Positions 6,043 to 8,049 of a stretch of DNA of 8,049 nucleotides are shown piece by piece. A model generated the notes under the pieces. That model was not told the origin of the DNA. It saw only the letters and a list, made by a program, of their open reading frames with translations, and did not search any database. How positions within the stretch are numbered: position 1 is the first letter of the stretch; each line of letters opens with the position of its first letter. Both the position numbers and the translations under genes were made by a program. The stretch is from an uncultured Candidatus Saccharibacteria bacterium (GTDB lineage: Bacteria; Patescibacteriota; Saccharimonadia; Saccharimonadales; Saccharimonadaceae): NCBI GenBank assembly GCA_948571325.1, contig CAOZKB010000039.1, forward strand, positions 1 through 8,049. The letters are read 5' to 3'.

Positions 6043-6112
6043 TGAAGTTTCTATTTTTACAGCATATTTCAACTTTATAAACAAATACTTAGTATCAATT
6101 ACCCCTACGTCC

Positions 6113-6163
6113 CAGCGCAAAAGAGCCGCGGCTATCCCAAAGCAAGCGGCTCTTTTTGCGCTG
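6113..6163. terminator. Long bidirectional terminator hairpin
   Basis: CAGCGCAAAAGAGCCGC (6113-6129) pairs with GCGGCTCTTTTTGCGCTG (6146-6163) over 17 base pairs with one bulged T and a 16-base loop. The inner stem GAGCCGC/GCGGCTC is followed by a T run on the plus strand and, because the arms are symmetric, also on the minus strand. It lies 88 bases past the stop of the restriction gene and about 100 bases past the recombinase remnant, ending transcription from both sides. Confidence 0.85.
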
Positions 6164-6200
6164 TTAAAAATTAAAGAAATTCAAAAACATTAGAATCTCG

Positions 6201-6213
6201 CCACAAAGCAGGC
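6201..6213. repeat. 13-base direct repeat, copy 2
   Basis: Identical to 6030-6042 (CCACAAAGCAGGC), with 158 bases between the copies. It lies 37 bases beyond the terminator and 37 bases before the end of the restriction gene. The next two bases extend the resemblance to the loop copy (GCGG). Confidence 0.6.
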
Positions 6214-6250
6214 GGTACTAAAAAGTTTATATCGTCGATCATCTGGTACG

Positions 6251-8049
6251 TTAGAAGACCTCATCTATCGGTTTCCAACGCTCATCTTGAACACTTTCGC
6301 TCCACTCCGTATTGTTGAGAAATAGTTCACCATTATGGTTACGTACAAAGCCCCAATTTACTTTGTTTTCTTTTGCGTAACTCTTAAGCGCCTCGAATTT
6401 GTTAAAAGCATTTTGATCGATATTCTGAGATCCACCACTAGCAGATTCACCGCCCTTAGTTTCTATTAGCCAAATGGAGCCATCTATTTTCTTTACGATA
6501 TAATCAGGGTAAAATAAACGTTGTTTACCAGCGCCTGTCAAATAGACAATCGACAAATAGTCTTGACCGGTGTCACCATTCTTATATACCCAATCAATGG
6601 AACTGCGTTTGTCTTCGCAATACCTTTCAAACATATTCTCAGAAAAACTATGCACACGGATTGTCGCAAAACCAGAAGTATACTTCTTATAAGCATTTGT
6701 TCGATATTCGACTTCATTCTTTACGTTAGTATCATATTTAATAAAATCATCTTCAGGAATCTTAAACTCTGCCTTCTTCTTATCAACAGCAAGACGCGCT
6801 TGTACCTGATCAGTGATTTCTGCCGAAACCATCTGACAGAGAATTTTCAACGTATGTTCATTATTGATAGCAAAAGCATAAAACTCAGGACGTGATAATT
6901 TGGCGAGTTTATATTCCGATCTCACGCCCTTGAGGAATAATCTTTCGAGAATGGTACGAACTTCATATTGTTGGAGATCAAGAATAGTTTTAAGTTCATT
7001 TGTTGAATGGAGCATATGGATACCGTGAATATGTGTATCAACTTTTACGGCCATTTGTATCATCTCTGCATTCTCAATAGAAGCAATTTTCTCGAATCGT
7101 CCACGAAGCATTTTACGATAAATTTGATCGCCAAAAACTAACGGCATAGTTTCGTCGTTACGCATTTTTTGTATATTTAGTTCATAATCATCCGTTAGGC
7201 TATATGTAACTTTAATTTGATTATAAAGGCGCTCTAAAATCTCGCGTGCACCGATGCCAGAATAGTCTAGGTCACGATTTTCTTTAACTAGCGTAAACAT
7301 CTTGCACTTATCTTTCAGATAAAGATGACGCATTTCATAAGAACGCTCAACGTTTTGCAGGAGACCATTCCTGTACTCCTGATCAAAAGTATAGACATAA
7401 CAACAATCAAGTGCCTCGTTTTCGTAATGATGCGCCTCTGGCATTCGACGAATGCGACCAATAGTCTGAATTGTAAATTGCTCATTCATCCCCTCGCGCA
7501 ATTTAATAAGAATTTTTGCGCGTGGACAATCCCAGCCAGTCGAAATTGCCTGTTTCATCAATAGAAAAGCTTGCTGTCCGTCATTAGAGATAATATCGTC
7601 ATTAAGCTGGCGCTTGTCCTCAGACATCCATTTAGCCACCATCCCATTTGTATAAGTATAGCCCATCCTCTCAAGCACTTGCTCAATAGCATTTATCGTT
7701 TCCGGCTTACCATTTGGGAACTGAATCAAGACGAGAGGTCGAATTACTTTACCTAATTTATCATACTCAGCAATAATCTCCTTACGTTTTTTATCAGCAG
7801 TAGAAAGCAAAAGACCAAAGTCTTCATCAGCATTTGAACTATTCTCAATGCCCTCGTTAATGTAAATAGCGCGAGTGATCAACCCTGATGCAATTACCTC
7901 ATCCTCGTTAACCTCAAAATACTCAGCATCCGCCACCTTAGAAGCTGTCGCAGATACACGAATTATATGTTTGGCGTTAAAAGCGTCTATAATTTCTTGG
8001 GCTTTTGCAGTATTATTATTATGCTCCTCGTCAACAATTATAATAAAAT
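6251..8049 (-). CDS. res: Type III restriction enzyme Res subunit, helicase-nuclease (5' end cut by window edge)
   Basis: Res is the ATP-dependent translocase/nuclease of type III restriction-modification complexes (with the Mod methyltransferase), cutting foreign DNA in the cytoplasm. The frame is open at the right edge; 598 residues are visible. Numbering from the first full codon, SF2 helicase motif II DEEH is at 6-9, motif III SAT at 32-34, motif V STGWD at 169-173 and motif VI QTIGRIRR at 194-201. A PD-(D/E)XK nuclease sits near the end: YPD (D515), then IETKG (E529, K531), the usual place in Res proteins. The GTG at 7936-7934 lies inside the gene, because the in-frame sequence upstream of it carries motifs II and III; it is not the start. 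The Walker A part and start lie beyond the window. No Mod gene is seen here; it should be upstream. The domain set looks intact and functional. The hairpin at 6113-6163 ends the transcript. Confidence 0.93.
   Translation of the reverse strand, partial: FIIIVDEEHNNNTAKAQEIIDAFNAKHIIRVSATASKVADAEYFEVNEDEVIASGLITRAIYINEGIENSSNADEDFGLLLSTADKKRKEIIAEYDKLGKVIRPLVLIQFPNGKPETINAIEQVLERMGYTYTNGMVAKWMSEDKRQLNDDIISNDGQQAFLLMKQAISTGWDCPRAKILIKLREGMNEQFTIQTIGRIRRMPEAHHYENEALDCCYVYTFDQEYRNGLLQNVERSYEMRHLYLKDKCKMFTLVKENRDLDYSGIGAREILERLYNQIKVTYSLTDDYELNIQKMRNDETMPLVFGDQIYRKMLRGRFEKIASIENAEMIQMAVKVDTHIHGIHMLHSTNELKTILDLQQYEVRTILERLFLKGVRSEYKLAKLSRPEFYAFAINNEHTLKILCQMVSAEITDQVQARLAVDKKKAEFKIPEDDFIKYDTNVKNEVEYRTNAYKKYTSGFATIRVHSFSENMFERYCEDKRSSIDWVYKNGDTGQDYLSIVYLTGAGKQRLFYPDYIVKKIDGSIWLIETKGGESASGGSQNIDQNAFNKFEALKSYAKENKVNWGFVRNHNGELFLNNTEWSESVQDERWKPIDEVF

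Noticed and set aside
7934..7936. GTG at 7936 as the start of the restriction gene
   Set aside because: The frame continues upstream to the window edge with helicase motif DEEH and motif SAT, so this GTG is internal.

Overview
The window looks like a piece of a Candidatus Saccharibacteria (TM7) or related Patescibacteria genome. The evidence is a secreted protein carrying the Cys-Trp-Met-Thr-Gln-Asn 'major paralogous domain' (FISUMP-like) signature that is frequent in that lineage, a short 605-residue IF-2, and compact gene packing with standard stop codons. In-frame TGA codons do not appear inside the genes, so the TGA=Gly code of Gracilibacteria/SR1 is not indicated. The lineage call is inference from gene content, not from a marker phylogeny.

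Left part (1-2905, minus strand): a 5'-complete, 3'-cut surface protein gene with a near-perfect sigma70-type promoter follows infB, which stands alone rather than in the usual nusA-infB-rbfA arrangement. Middle part (2949-5458): a divergently transcribed orphan gene of unknown function (3051-3743) has a strong promoter, a structured leader and an almost full-length Shine-Dalgarno, and ends in a clear terminator. Next is a divergent pair whose start codons lie only 14 bases apart: an APH-like kinase fold protein that seems to lack most of its N-lobe (minus strand), and a GNAT acetyltransferase (plus strand) that appears to be transcribed as a leaderless mRNA. The GNAT gene is coupled by a 4-base overlap to an HD-domain phosphohydrolase.

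Right part (5502-8049): a promoter drives a broken serine-recombinase C-terminal remnant spread over three reading frames. Its last segment reads into an 18-base sequence matching the 3' end of a tRNA, which suggests a decayed attachment site. A long terminator hairpin and a repeated 13-mer follow. The window closes with the C-terminal ~598 residues of a type III restriction Res subunit (SF2 helicase plus PD-(D/E)XK nuclease) on the minus strand, entering from beyond the right edge.

Taken together, a core gene (infB) is followed by an accessory stretch (about 2.95-8.05 kb) of small-molecule-modifying enzymes, a recombinase relic and a restriction system, consistent with an old, partly eroded integration region. 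No complete tRNA, rRNA, CRISPR array or intact insertion sequence is visible. The least explained items are the orphan gene at 3051 with its leader RNA, and the leaderless/divergent arrangement at 4371/4386.
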